A stretch of DNA of 64,000 nucleotides from Moritella sp. (lineage in GTDB: Bacteria > Pseudomonadota > Gammaproteobacteria > Enterobacterales > Moritellaceae), in contig NZ_JABSQR010000018.1 in assembly GCF_013215705.1 (NCBI RefSeq), forward strand, positions 1 through 64,000, in the 5' to 3' direction. A program made the position numbers and the translations under genes. The notes beneath the pieces are model-generated. The model made no database searches. It was not told the DNA's origin and saw nothing but the letters and a program-made list of their open reading frames with translations. Positions 1 to 8,758 of the stretch are shown piece after piece (the first letter of the stretch is position 1; each line of letters begins with the position of its first letter).

Positions 1-141
1 TACATTGATATAATATTTGGTCATTATATCTCTGCAAGTGCTCACACAGATTGCTTGAATAAATTGTTAAAGAGCATTGACCTTGACGCCTTGCGCCGTA
101 GTCAGGCTGCGTATTATACGCAAACCAGATTTGAAGTAAAG
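1..141 (-). promoter_or_regulatory. rRNA operon promoter and boxA leader (16S gene off the left edge)
   Basis: Read on the minus strand this is a canonical rrn leader. A -10 TATAAT lies at 113-118 with a TTTACT -35-like hexamer at 135-140 (16-bp spacer). The antitermination boxA TGCTCTTTAACA is at 65-76, followed by AATTTATTC and then CAATCTGTGTGAGCACT, closely matching the gammaproteobacterial 16S leader (E. coli has CAATCTGTGTGGGCACT at the same place). boxA loads the Nus/SuhB antitermination complex on rRNA transcripts. By analogy with E. coli, the 16S gene should begin roughly 100 nt beyond base 1. The A+T-rich DNA above the -35 could act as an UP element. Confidence 0.88.
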
Positions 142-510
142 CATATATTACACTTTATTTCAGGATATTTAAAAGTAACTTTCGAAACGCTTAAACACCT
201 TTACTTAGCGGCTGTTGCCGTGTCAGTGAGGTCGCATTATAGAGATTTAGTTGTTCCAAGCAAGTACTTTCTATCATTGATGATAAAAACGTACAAAACA
301 AAAAGGATACGTTTCAAAACCCCTCTTTATGTACAATAAATCATCTACTTGGTACTGTATTCATTAAATACCTACTACATTCCAGCCTTTGCAATGCCTT
401 GCACTCGCCTATGCTGGTTAACAACTTATTGATATCAATGACAGGAACATTTCCTGCGGCAATATAATCATTAAACAATTACGGTATGGCGAGAGGGCAG
501 GAAAGATCAA
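142..510. other. Intergenic region between rrn promoter and glycosyltransferase gene
   Basis: No convincing gene is visible. The 142-340 half is A+T-rich and lies upstream of the rrn promoter. At 341-478 (minus) there is a 45-codon frame opening with TTG (LFNDYIAAGNVPVID...) and lacking a ribosome-binding site. It could be the eroded tail of an older gene downstream of the glycosyltransferase, or chance. I see no strong intrinsic terminator for the glycosyltransferase transcript. Confidence 0.4.
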
Positions 511-1644
511 TTACGTTGTGAGGGACGCTGCCGTAAGCACACTTTTGTATTCACTTAAATATTGTCGACTCATATGAAGATAATTGAATTCATGCATCAC
601 ACGATCATAAGCAAAGGTAGTTTTAATCTGGCTTTGATTTTTGACAAGACTTTTTGAAATTGCAATTTGTAATGCTAATGGATCTTTAGGCGGCACAATC
701 CAGCCTCCATCTCCATGCGCGAGTATATGCGGCATACCTCCCACATTAGTGACAACACAAGGAACTTTCGCTTGCATTGCCTCAAGTAGGGCGATAGGAG
801 TGCCCTCTGTAATAGAAGGCATTACAAAAACATCAAATAGGTTAAAATAACTCGATAGTGACTCTACAAAGCCAAACAATAGAACATGTTCATTTAAGTC
901 CAATAGCCTAACTTTTTCTCGTAATCGATGTTCTTCACTTCCCGCACCAAATATAACAAGTGCAGTATTCCGATCACGTTCAATTAACTTAGGTAAAGCA
1001 TCGATAAGCGTATCAAAACTTTTTTCAACAGCAAGACGGCCAACGGCCATTAACCGTGTCGTTTTATCATGAAGAAAAGTGACTAAGCGCTCTTCTATTT
1101 CACAAGTTGGCATGTAACCACCGATACCATTCTCAATAACTCTATATTGATTCGCTTCTAATCCTTGGATACTGGGTATATTGGTCATATGCTGACTAAC
1201 AAGAAAAATCCTATTTAATCGTTTTAACGAGTATTTATCTAGATATTGATACAATGCCATTTTACTAAATTTAGGTGCAGAGACATAACCATGTACTGTT
1301 GAACAGAAACATTTAAAATTGTTCCTTTTCGACATTAAGCCAAACAGTATGTTGAATTTATAACCGTGAGAATGCACAACATCAAAATTATTTTTATCTA
1401 CAAAATCTTTTATGTAACCAATAATACAAAAAGATTCCACTTTATTCACTCGAATAGAATTTACAGCTATACCATGTTGACGACAAATGATTTCAAACTC
1501 TTTTTCTTCTTGTCCCTTATAGCCAAAACTAAGCAACGCAGCTTCATGACCTAGTTCCTTTATACCTATCATCAATTCAATTAAAACTCTTTCAGCACCA
1601 TAAAAACCACCACTCTCTATCACATGCAAAATTTTCATTTCCAT
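511..1644 (-). CDS. Family 4 glycosyltransferase (GT-B fold)
   Basis: A 377-residue cytoplasmic sugar transferase. The N-terminal acceptor domain starts with MKILHVIESGGFYGAERVL, typical of GT4 enzymes. The C-terminal Rossmann-like donor domain contains VGRLAVEKSFDTLIDAL (about 201-217) and the nucleotide-sugar E-x7-E motif EGTPIALLE (E280-E288), then NVGGMPHIL. AAGGATATT in front of the ATG supports the chosen start. It lies 13 bp downstream of a polysaccharide-deacetylase-like gene, so the two probably form one unit for an exported polysaccharide. Donor and acceptor cannot be read from sequence. Confidence 0.85.
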   Translation of the reverse strand: MEMKILHVIESGGFYGAERVLIELMIGIKELGHEAALLSFGYKGQEEKEFEIICRQHGIAVNSIRVNKVESFCIIGYIKDFVDKNNFDVVHSHGYKFNILFGLMSKRNNFKCFCSTVHGYVSAPKFSKMALYQYLDKYSLKRLNRIFLVSQHMTNIPSIQGLEANQYRVIENGIGGYMPTCEIEERLVTFLHDKTTRLMAVGRLAVEKSFDTLIDALPKLIERDRNTALVIFGAGSEEHRLREKVRLLDLNEHVLLFGFVESLSSYFNLFDVFVMPSITEGTPIALLEAMQAKVPCVVTNVGGMPHILAHGDGGWIVPPKDPLALQIAISKSLVKNQSQIKTTFAYDRVMHEFNYLHMSRQYLSEYKSVLTAASLTT

Positions 1645-1657
1645 AATATCCTTATTA

Positions 1658-2521
1658 TTAACTTACACAGCGCCCTTTCCTTTTTTTCATACTGTTTAAC
1701 TGTAATACTTTATGTAGATATATATCGCTGACGGTTTGCCAGTCATATTCAGAAAATAATTGATGTAGTATGAGGGGCGTCTCACGAATGTGATAACCAT
1801 GTAGCCATTTTTTGAATAAACTATCGGCTCGAATATTAGGCTGCAGGTTATCCATAACCCAAGTTGATATACAACCTAGCACCGGTGTTCTAGTCTCCTC
1901 TATAAAACACGCCACAAGCTTACGACTTAATTCATATTTTCTGAGGCGGATACTATTGGTATTAATAATTTCATACTGTTTCGTTAGCACTTTATGCGTC
2001 GATACATTTAAATGCTGAAAATTATCCACAACACAATTTATGACACCCTCCGATTTATTGACCTTATTTGGACCATTCGCGCTACTATATTCATACCCAG
2101 CTAGCACTAATTCTTCTTCTAACCATGCCAAAGTTGCGCTGCATAGTTGCATATTGCTCCGATAACCGACAACACCACGACCCGTTACTTGTGATAACTG
2201 ATCTTTATAACGGTTAAAATTTTCGATAATGTCACGCTGATTAAGATACTTCATATCAAGTGGACAGTAATGTCGATAGGCAAGTTCATGCCCCTGTTCC
2301 ACTATCTTCTTTAACATCAAAGGAAAGTGAGTAACCGTCCATCCATAAACAAAAAATGTGGCAGTTACATGATGCTCACTTAATAATAGTAGAACTCTAT
2401 CGACTGCATATTCAATACGAGGTGAGAATAAACCCCAATCGCTTTCTTTAATGCTGCATTGAAACGCTGGGGCTTGAAAATAATCTTCCACATTGATAGT
2501 TAATGCATTAATAATTGTCAT
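1658..2521 (-). CDS. XrtA/PEP-CTERM-type polysaccharide deacetylase homologue, probably inactive
   Basis: A 287-residue NodB-fold protein. It opens with NALTINVEDYFQAPAF, the hallmark of the deacetylase subgroup found in exosortase/PEP-CTERM exopolysaccharide loci (normally LTVDVEDYFQ). The motif that normally reads HE(I/L)A-SHGY-xH is here HELAYRHYCP (78-87), so both metal-binding histidines are replaced (R83, P87), with one histidine offset at 84. The GYRAPxFS motif is GYRSNMQL (119-126), keeping Arg121 only. It has no signal peptide. It is co-transcribed with the glycosyltransferase. It may be a binding or scaffold relic, a decaying gene, or an enzyme with altered chemistry. Confidence 0.72.
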   Translation of the reverse strand: MTIINALTINVEDYFQAPAFQCSIKESDWGLFSPRIEYAVDRVLLLLSEHHVTATFFVYGWTVTHFPLMLKKIVEQGHELAYRHYCPLDMKYLNQRDIIENFNRYKDQLSQVTGRGVVGYRSNMQLCSATLAWLEEELVLAGYEYSSANGPNKVNKSEGVINCVVDNFQHLNVSTHKVLTKQYEIINTNSIRLRKYELSRKLVACFIEETRTPVLGCISTWVMDNLQPNIRADSLFKKWLHGYHIRETPLILHQLFSEYDWQTVSDIYLHKVLQLNSMKKRKGRCVS

Positions 2522-2740
2522 AACGACCCACTCATCGATGATCTATTCTATTATCATAAAGAATAGACCATCACATCGTTCTATTCGGGGTTAACACGAT
2601 ATTTGCTAAACATCGATGTATATTTTATGTAGCAAGTCAAATTTTGATTTATCTAATGATAATAAAGGCTTAATTTATATGCTAACAGTGCTATGATTTA
2701 TTGCTAATGACCTAACTTTCCTTCTTAAAAGGTGCTGCTC

Positions 2741-3226
2741 ATGGAATACAATACTTCTGAACTATGCGACATTTACGCTGATATGATTGATGTTGTTGAA
2801 CCTATGTTTATGAATTTCGGTGGTAAGTCATCATTCGGCGGTAAAATCACCACTATCAAATGCTTTGAAAGCTTAGGGCTGATCGCTGAAACCGTTCAAC
2901 AGCCAGGGTTGGGTAAGGTGTTACTTATTGACGGTGGTGGTTCGCTAAGAAGAGCATTGATTGATTCTGATATTGCGCAGACAGCATTTGAGAATGAATG
3001 GGAAGGTATTATAGTTTACGGAAGTATTAGAGAAGTCGATCAATTAGACAACATCAACATCGGTATTCAAAGTCTTGCTTCTATTCCAGTTGGTGCAGAC
3101 GATAATCGTACTGGTGAACTCGATGTGGCGGTTAACTTTGGCGGCGTGACATTCTTACCTGAAGATCATGTTTATGCAGACAGCACAGGTATTATATTAT
3201 CCCCTGATCCACTTGATATTGAATAA
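2741..3226 (+). CDS. rraA: RraA, regulator of ribonuclease E activity
   Basis: A 161-residue protein, the same length as E. coli RraA. It binds RNase E and dampens degradosome activity, shifting mRNA stability. Diagnostic stretches are [18 protein letters not shown] at the N terminus, [15 protein letters not shown] near 67-81, and [20 protein letters not shown] eight bases before ATG 2741 decides the start; an in-frame GTG at 2732 lies inside that ribosome-binding site and was not used. It converges on zapB across a hairpin, a neighbourhood often seen in gammaproteobacteria. Confidence 0.96.
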   Translation: MEYNTSELCDIYADMIDVVEPMFMNFGGKSSFGGKITTIKCFESLGLIAETVQQPGLGKVLLIDGGGSLRRALIDSDIAQTAFENEWEGIIVYGSIREVDQLDNINIGIQSLASIPVGADDNRTGELDVAVNFGGVTFLPEDHVYADSTGIILSPDPLDIE

Positions 3227-3237
3227 ATAGATCGAAA

Positions 3238-3269
3238 CAGAGGTATCGGCGTTCTCAACCATACCTCTG
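3238..3269. terminator. Bidirectional hairpin between rraA and zapB
   Basis: CAGAGGTAT (3238-3246) and ATACCTCTG (3261-3269) form a perfect 9-bp stem with a 14-nt loop between two convergent genes. The T-tract is poor on both sides (TTTCGAT on the minus side), so termination may be partial. Confidence 0.55.
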
Positions 3270-3276
3270 AATCAAA

Positions 3277-3501
3277 TTATACTTCTTCTAGCTCTTCTAG
3301 TTCTTGAACTTCATCCATTCTGCCTAGCAAAGAACGTAAACGATCTTGCCACACGTCTTGCTGGCTTTTAAGTTCAGAATTATTCGCTAATAGTTGGTTG
3401 TTTTCTTCTTTTAGCTCTTCTAATTCCATTTGTAAAAGGGTAATGGTATCAACTGCTGTTTGAACTTTACTTTCTAATTTATCTAATACGTCAAAATTCA
3501 T
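3277..3501 (-). CDS. zapB: ZapB, FtsZ-ring-associated coiled-coil protein
   Basis: A 74-residue, almost entirely coiled-coil protein. The core [20 protein letters not shown], then the [15 protein letters not shown] tail, match ZapB, which binds ZapA, stabilises the Z ring and links it to the chromosome terminus. An upstream in-frame ATG at 3513 would add four residues, but GGGTGA sits directly in front of ATG 3501, so the shorter form is preferred. E. coli ZapB is slightly longer (81 aa). The acidic tail ELEELEEV is A/T-codon rich. Confidence 0.93.
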   Translation of the reverse strand: MNFDVLDKLESKVQTAVDTITLLQMELEELKEENNQLLANNSELKSQQDVWQDRLRSLLGRMDEVQELEELEEV

Positions 3502-3661
3502 TTTTTCACCCATGATTTAAGAATTCAATATCGTGCTGAGAGGGCTTATCCCTTAACTAGAAGAATACAACGCTAATTAACCGACAACAAGTCTTATTAG
3601 TTAATTTATGATACGCCCAAGCAGAATTTAGTTTTTGATTGTGAGCCCTGCCATTTATGCA

Positions 3662-4441
3662 TCAAATTGTTTGATTCATCGCTAATGAAGGCATATCAGA
3701 ATCAGGTTTACCAACAACTTTAGCCGGGACACCTGCGACAGTTGTGTGTTCAGGTACCGACTCGAGAACCACACTACCAGCACCGACTTTAGCTCCTCTG
3801 CCGACTTCAATATTACCCAGCACTTTAGCGCCAGCACCAATCATCACACCAGCTCTAATTTTGGGATGACGATCGCCACTTTCTTTACCGGTACCACCAA
3901 GCGTCACATTTTGTAAAATTGACACATCATCTTCTATAATTGCCGTTTCGCCAATCACAATACCGGTTGCGTGATCAAGCATAATACCTTTGCCTATTCG
4001 CGCCGCAGGATGAATATCAACAGCAAATACCACTGATATTTGGTTTTGTAAATAAATCGCTAATGCTTCGCGCTTTTGGTTCCAGAGCCAGTTCGCAATT
4101 CGATACGACTGCAGGGCCAAAAATCCTTTCAAATATAAGAGCGGTGTCGAGAAATATTCTACCGCCGGATCTCGTTCCTGTACTGCACATAAATCAGCAG
4201 CAACCGCATGTAAGATATCCGGTTCTGCTTTTAATGCTTCTTCAATCACTTCACGTAATAAAATAGCAGGCATTGTCGCGCTATCGAGCTTATTTGCTAA
4301 TTGAAAACTCAATGAGCATTTTAAACTATCGTGATTTAGTATTGTTGAATGGAAAAAGCTCGCGAGCATAGGTTCCTGTTCAACTAATAATTTAGCCTCA
4401 CCTCTAATTTTAAGCCAAGACATTGAAAGTTTATCTTCCAT
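3662..4441 (-). CDS. cysE: Serine O-acetyltransferase CysE
   Basis: Acetylates L-serine with acetyl-CoA, the first step of cysteine synthesis. About 259 residues: an N-terminal helical domain (EPMLASFFHST...DPAVEYFSTPLLYLKGFLALQ), then the left-handed beta-helix hexapeptide repeats beginning at VDIHPAARIGKGIMLDHATG with the catalytic His, and a C-terminal tail containing GVPAKVVGKPDSDMPS. AGAGGA six bases before ATG 4441 sets the start; an in-frame ATG at 4486 would extend the protein over the stop of fieF and is less likely. Shares direction with fieF and is probably read through from it. Confidence 0.95.
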   Translation of the reverse strand: MEDKLSMSWLKIRGEAKLLVEQEPMLASFFHSTILNHDSLKCSLSFQLANKLDSATMPAILLREVIEEALKAEPDILHAVAADLCAVQERDPAVEYFSTPLLYLKGFLALQSYRIANWLWNQKREALAIYLQNQISVVFAVDIHPAARIGKGIMLDHATGIVIGETAIIEDDVSILQNVTLGGTGKESGDRHPKIRAGVMIGAGAKVLGNIEVGRGAKVGAGSVVLESVPEHTTVAGVPAKVVGKPDSDMPSLAMNQTI

Positions 4442-4478
4442 GTTCATTCCTCTACAACATTTAGAGTTCACGTTTATA

Positions 4479-5369
4479 TTAATCATTTTTCATCTTTACA
4501 ATTGAAATCGGGTCTTGGTGAATAAGCACTTCCGTATTCGCAAATTCACGGAGTAAATTAGTTTCGACATTATCAGCAATCGCGTGCGCTTGGAATAAAG
4601 TAAGGTGGTCATCAAGTTCAATATGCAATTGAATAAAACGCATATAACCGGATTGCCTAGTCCGTAACTCATGTAATCCCAGTACATTTTCCGTATTCGT
4701 AACAATAGTCGTTATTTTAGTAATATCTTCAGCCGCTAATTCATGATCCAGAAGCGTCTGAATTGATTCCATACCGATCTCATACGCACTGTATAATATG
4801 TAACAGGATATCAAGATTGTGGCTAAACCATCAACCCAATAAAAGCCGTAAGCAGATAAGCTAAGTGCAATTAATACCGCAGCATTAAGCCATAAATCTG
4901 ACTTGTAATGGAGTGAATCCGCTTTAATCGCAATACTGCCAGTTTTAGTGACTACAAATGTTTGATAACGTATTAATAAAAAAGTAAGTAATAATGCAAA
5001 AATCGAGACTGCGATACCAAGTTCTGAACGTACAATTGGCTGCGGGTCTAATAAGGCGCTAATACCGTGTAACATCAATAGAATCGAAGACCCAACGATT
5101 AATGCTGATTGCACCAACCCTGCCAAAGATTCAGCTTTACCGTGGCCAAAACGATGCCCTTCATCAGCGGGGACTAATGCGTATTTAATCGCAAACACAT
5201 TAATAATGGATGCACCAATATCTAAAAAAGAATCCGTCAATGACGCGAGTATCGACGATGACCCCGTCGCAAACCAGACAAATAATTTACTGCATAATAA
5301 AATAACAGCAGTCGCGACCGATGCATAACTCGCACGTTTGACTAACTGTTCATGATCAGAATCTATCAC
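4479..5369 (-). CDS. fieF: FieF/YiiP-type cation-efflux pump (CDF family)
   Basis: A 296-residue inner-membrane H+/divalent-metal antiporter (Zn2+, Fe2+, Cd2+ in studied homologues). Six hydrophobic segments are visible. Metal-site motifs are TDSFLD in TM2 (DxxxD), GHRFGHGKAE in the loop, and HYKSD in TM5 (HxxxD). The C-terminal cytoplasmic domain includes HELRTRQSGYMRFIQLHIELD. It is divergent from cpxRA; in E. coli fieF lies beside cpxP in the same neighbourhood, and here cpxP is absent. Confidence 0.93.
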   Translation of the reverse strand: MIDSDHEQLVKRASYASVATAVILLCSKLFVWFATGSSSILASLTDSFLDIGASIINVFAIKYALVPADEGHRFGHGKAESLAGLVQSALIVGSSILLMLHGISALLDPQPIVRSELGIAVSIFALLLTFLLIRYQTFVVTKTGSIAIKADSLHYKSDLWLNAAVLIALSLSAYGFYWVDGLATILISCYILYSAYEIGMESIQTLLDHELAAEDITKITTIVTNTENVLGLHELRTRQSGYMRFIQLHIELDDHLTLFQAHAIADNVETNLLREFANTEVLIHQDPISIVKMKND

Positions 5370-5794
5370 AAGCTTACCTTTTACATTCTCTTGCGTATAT
5401 TATAAACCGAGGCAGTAGAAAAACAACGTCAAGTTATTCATCTAAACCCGCTGAAAATCAAAGATAATAGGCATAATAAAATATTATGTTGTTATTATGG
5501 ATAGCAAAGGCATATAGATATAAATAAGACTTTTATACTAGCCTCTTCATCTAAAATAATAGTAACAAATATTACGTAATTAACTTCTCATCATAAATAA
5601 AGCCATCATGTAGCGGTCACAATCTCCGCCCCTTAGTGGCAGATAGCATTGTTTATTATACTATCTTAGTTAAACTGACGTGGCATCACCAATTTTGGGT
5701 TGCGCCAAAAAATGTAAAACAAAGTAAATCTTCAAATTATTTACTGCATAACCCAGTATCCTATACCATAAGAACACTTAACAGAGTACCTAAT
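5370..5794. other. Divergent promoter region fieF / cpxRA
   Basis: A 425-bp A+T-rich gap with no supportable gene. The frame that continues upstream of cpxR (from about 5636) has no conserved sequence and no cpxP-like LTxxQ motif. The region holds the CpxR box listed separately and presumably the promoters for both flanking genes. Confidence 0.6.
5714..5728 (+). promoter_or_regulatory. CpxR box
   Basis: GTAAA-ACAAA-GTAAA is a perfect match to the CpxR direct-repeat consensus GTAAA-N5-GTAAA. It lies 66 bp before the cpxR start codon, consistent with autoactivation of cpxRA, and could also control fieF on the other side. Confidence 0.78.
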
Positions 5795-6481
5795 ATGACT
5801 AAACTATTATTAATTGATGATGATAGAGAATTGGCCGAACTGCTAGCCGAATTTTTGAGTCTCGAAGATTTCGATGTCGATATGGTGCATGATGGTGAAG
5901 CCGGTTTAGCCGCAATCAGAGGCAATCAATATGATATGGTCCTTTTAGATGTCATGATGCCAAAACTAAACGGTTTTGAAGTATTAAAAAAACTGCGTGT
6001 TGATAACAACATTCCAGTCTTAATGTTAACAGCGAAAGGTGATGAGATTGACCGCGTACTTGGCTTAGAAATGGGTGCCGATGATTATTTACCAAAACCC
6101 TTCAGTGAACGAGAATTATTAGCCCGAATTAGAGCTGTATTACGTCGCATCGAACCACCAACAACAACTAAAAAAACAGAATTGCTGACACACTTAGATA
6201 TTGAAATAAACAGCCGAACCCAAGAGGCATGGTGTCAAACCATTCTGCTTGACTTAACCAGCACCGAACTAATGTTATTAGAAGCACTCATCTCATCTCC
6301 AGGCACGATCCTAACCAAAGCCGATTTAAGCGAGCAAGTACTGGGGAAAAAACTGACGCCGTTTGACCGTAGTATTGATATGCATTTAAGTAATTTACGT
6401 AAAAAGTTACCTGAAAGAAAAGATGAAAAAATGCGCATTCGCACACTTCGAGGCCGTGGTTATATGTGGTTAGATACATAA
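5795..6481 (+). CDS. cpxR: CpxR, envelope-stress response regulator
   Basis: A 228-residue OmpR/PhoB-class regulator. The receiver domain has the acidic pocket IDDD (7-10), phospho-acceptor D52 in LLDVMMP and K101 in YLPKPF. The winged-helix DNA-binding domain covers about 130-228 (LTSTELMLLEAL, FDRSIDMHLSNLRKKL, IRTLRGRGYMW). The start is set at MTKLLLIDD by homology; upstream in-frame codons read through the CpxR box. It is followed 48 bp later by cpxA. The box upstream predicts self-regulation. Confidence 0.95.
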   Translation: MTKLLLIDDDRELAELLAEFLSLEDFDVDMVHDGEAGLAAIRGNQYDMVLLDVMMPKLNGFEVLKKLRVDNNIPVLMLTAKGDEIDRVLGLEMGADDYLPKPFSERELLARIRAVLRRIEPPTTTKKTELLTHLDIEINSRTQEAWCQTILLDLTSTELMLLEALISSPGTILTKADLSEQVLGKKLTPFDRSIDMHLSNLRKKLPERKDEKMRIRTLRGRGYMWLDT

Positions 6482-6529
6482 TCAGACCTGCTTACACTTC
6501 TATCATTTTTGAAATAAGGTTATTAACAC

Positions 6530-7879
6530 GTGCTTAGACGCAAATTGAATCAATTATTCGTTAAAATTTTTGTTTGGTTTTGGTGTATGCTACTACTCGT
6601 TGTTGCCGTCGTTATAGCACTACCGACGTTAGATAGCCGTGTCATGAGACAACTCGACCCGCGCTCAGTCAGCATTTTAAATAGCATTGCCCATAATATT
6701 GCCAGCTCAGCAGATCGCTATCCGAACATCCCATTACAAGTGTTAATAACCCCTAAAGAAGCACAAACAAAACATTTTTATTTAGTCCGTATGAATGGCG
6801 ATATCATTTCAAGTAGCAAAGCCTCTAAGGCTATTCGCCGCTTTATTTTGCAAAGTGAAGAATCGCCACAACCGAAAGTAAAACAATATAAAAACTGGTT
6901 AATGACCGGACCGATCCCCATAAAACTACGCGGTGAACCATTCCAATTGTATGCAGCACAACAGTTACCAGCTGAGCACAATATATGGTTAATAAATGTC
7001 TTAGATAGACCATTTCTATTACTTTTCATTACCATGTTTGTCAGTATGCCATTATGTGCGTCACTCGCCTGGCATATTTCGAAACCATTACAAAAGTTAC
7101 AACGAACCGCAGCCGAGATCACCGATGGTAATTTAGATGCTGTTGTGCCAGCAACGCAAAGACAAGATGAAATTGGTGAATTAGCACGAAGTTTACGTAC
7201 TATGATGTTCTCTATTCGGGAGCATATCTCGCTACAACATCGCCTGTTGAGTGATATCTCCCATGAATTAAGATCGCCCTTAACGCGGTTAAAAATGTCA
7301 GTTGCATTATCTAAACGCCATTATGGAGAGACCAAAGAGATCTTGCGTATTGATAACGAATCGCAGCGTTTAGAAGAAATGATCTCCGCATTATTAAACT
7401 TATCGAAAACCCAGTTAAATGCCACAACCAAAGAATCCTTTAATCTGGACTCACTGTTACAGCCTATTTGCGATGATGCGATTTTCGAAGCGGAACAATT
7501 AGACAAAAGTTTCAGTCATCAACTAATTCCGGATTTAGATATCAAAGGCTTTCCAGCACTTTTCGGCAGTGCCATAGAAAACGTCATTCGCAACGCATTA
7601 CGCTATGCCAACCAGCAGGTTCATCTAGCTATCAGCAGCGACACCGATAAGATAACGTTTGTGATCACAGATGATGGTCCAGGCGTACCAGAAGACGAAA
7701 TTGAGCAGATCTTCAAACCTTTTTATCGCGTATCACAAGCCCGAGACCGTGAATCTGGCGGTGCAGGTTTGGGGCTGGCTATTACAGAAAATGCGATCAG
7801 GCAACATCATGGTAAGATAGTGGCAAGCAATAGAGAAACTCACGGTTTGAAAATCACTATCACTATACCAATCAGCTAA
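6530..7879 (+). CDS. cpxA: CpxA, envelope-stress sensor histidine kinase
   Basis: A 449-residue inner-membrane sensor that phosphorylates CpxR. TM1 is at about 10-32, a periplasmic sensor at 33-159, TM2 at 160-181, and HAMP at about 183-235. The dimerisation box SDISHELRSPLTRL has phospho-His245. The ATP domain has the N box (FGSAIENVIRNALRYA), G1 DDGPGVP and G2 GGAGLGLAI. It opens with GTG, with AAGG ten bases upstream. No cpxP is seen nearby, so the usual periplasmic inhibitor is either elsewhere or absent. Confidence 0.94.
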   Translation: MLRRKLNQLFVKIFVWFWCMLLLVVAVVIALPTLDSRVMRQLDPRSVSILNSIAHNIASSADRYPNIPLQVLITPKEAQTKHFYLVRMNGDIISSSKASKAIRRFILQSEESPQPKVKQYKNWLMTGPIPIKLRGEPFQLYAAQQLPAEHNIWLINVLDRPFLLLFITMFVSMPLCASLAWHISKPLQKLQRTAAEITDGNLDAVVPATQRQDEIGELARSLRTMMFSIREHISLQHRLLSDISHELRSPLTRLKMSVALSKRHYGETKEILRIDNESQRLEEMISALLNLSKTQLNATTKESFNLDSLLQPICDDAIFEAEQLDKSFSHQLIPDLDIKGFPALFGSAIENVIRNALRYANQQVHLAISSDTDKITFVITDDGPGVPEDEIEQIFKPFYRVSQARDRESGGAGLGLAITENAIRQHHGKIVASNRETHGLKITITIPIS

Positions 7880-7919
7880 CATCTACATCAATACTTGACA
7901 AATACAGAAGAGAAGTCGC

Positions 7920-8168
7920 TTATTGCTTCTCTTCTGCTACGTTATCAATAGTGAATTGCGGACGTAATGGATCTTTAGTATTTAACTCAGGGAACATTTT
8001 TTCTATTTGTCGACGCTGTTCCACCCGGGCTTTTTTCTTCTCATACATTTCTGTATCCAGATCTGCAAAGAACATATTAATCAAAATATTTAAGCTAAAA
8101 GGTATCGCGCTTAATATAATCAAGCCTGCTACGATCAAAGTACTACGCTTTTTCATCACTTTTACCAT
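7920..8168 (-). CDS. Small single-pass membrane protein, unknown function
   Basis: Up to 82 residues (78 if started at the second Met, MKKRSTL, 8156). One N-terminal hydrophobic helix (STLIVAGLIILSAIPFSLNILINMFF) is followed by a highly charged cytoplasm- or periplasm-facing tail (EMYEKKKARVEQRRQIEKMFPELN). I do not recognise a family. It converges with cpxA and diverges from trmL. Neither start has a strong ribosome-binding site. Confidence 0.6.
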   Translation of the reverse strand: MVKVMKKRSTLIVAGLIILSAIPFSLNILINMFFADLDTEMYEKKKARVEQRRQIEKMFPELNTKDPLRPQFTIDNVAEEKQ

Positions 8169-8235
8169 TAGGTTGTTAAATTTGCTATTCTACGCAAAGT
8201 ACCCACGTTATATAACCCTGAACTGAGACTTTATT

Positions 8236-8700
8236 ATGTTACAAATAGCACTATTTGAACCTGAGATCCCACCTAATACAGGTAATATCATTCGCCTTTG
8301 TGCCAACTCTGGTTTCAAATTGCATTTAATCGAGCCGCTTGGCTTTGAGTGGGATGATAAAAGGGTAAAACGTGCGGGACTGGATTATCATGAATTTGCA
8401 GACGTAAAACGTCATGCTAATTATCAAGCATTTTTAGATTGTGTGGGGGATGCGCGTATTTTTGCCTGTACCACCAAAGGCACGAAATACCATCATGAAG
8501 CGCAATATCAAGCAGGTGATGTGTTATTATTTGGACCTGAAACACGTGGTCTACCGCCAGAAGTGCTAGATACATTGCCACAAGAGCAAAAGGTAAGAAT
8601 TCCGATGCTACCAGAAAGTCGCAGTATGAATTTATCGAACGCGGTATCTGTGTTTATCTATGAAAGCTGGCGCCAGCTGGGTTTTGCCGGTTCAAAATAA
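8236..8700 (+). CDS. trmL: TrmL, tRNA (cytidine/uridine-34-2'-O)-methyltransferase
   Basis: A 154-residue SPOUT methyltransferase that 2'-O-methylates the wobble base of tRNA-Leu isoacceptors using SAM. SPOUT motifs are [13 protein letters not shown] (motif 1, about 13-26), [11 protein letters not shown] (motif 2), and [20 protein letters not shown] (motif 3, the knot). Length matches the family. It is monocistronic, ending in a hairpin shared with fghA. Confidence 0.96.
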   Translation: MLQIALFEPEIPPNTGNIIRLCANSGFKLHLIEPLGFEWDDKRVKRAGLDYHEFADVKRHANYQAFLDCVGDARIFACTTKGTKYHHEAQYQAGDVLLFGPETRGLPPEVLDTLPQEQKVRIPMLPESRSMNLSNAVSVFIYESWRQLGFAGSK

Positions 8701-8705
8701 AAAGA

Positions 8706-8736
8706 AAGGGTGATAGATACAAGCTCCATCACCCTT
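8706..8736. terminator. Bidirectional terminator trmL / fghA
   Basis: AAGGGTGAT (8706-8714) pairs with ATCACCCTT (8728-8736), a 9-bp stem. On the minus strand it is followed by TCTTTTTATTTT, a strong terminator for the frmA-fghA transcript. The plus-strand side has only a short mixed A/T tract. Confidence 0.8.
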
Positions 8737-8758
8737 ATCATAAGATTATTTATAATAC

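Noticed and set aside
55-339. A 94-codon plus-strand frame at the left edge
   Set aside because: It runs antisense through the rrn boxA leader and promoter; opens with TTG, has no ribosome-binding site, and the composition is not protein-like.
5636-5794. N-terminal extension of CpxR
   Set aside because: The extra 53 codons have no family similarity and pass through the CpxR box; MTKLLLIDDD is the conserved start.
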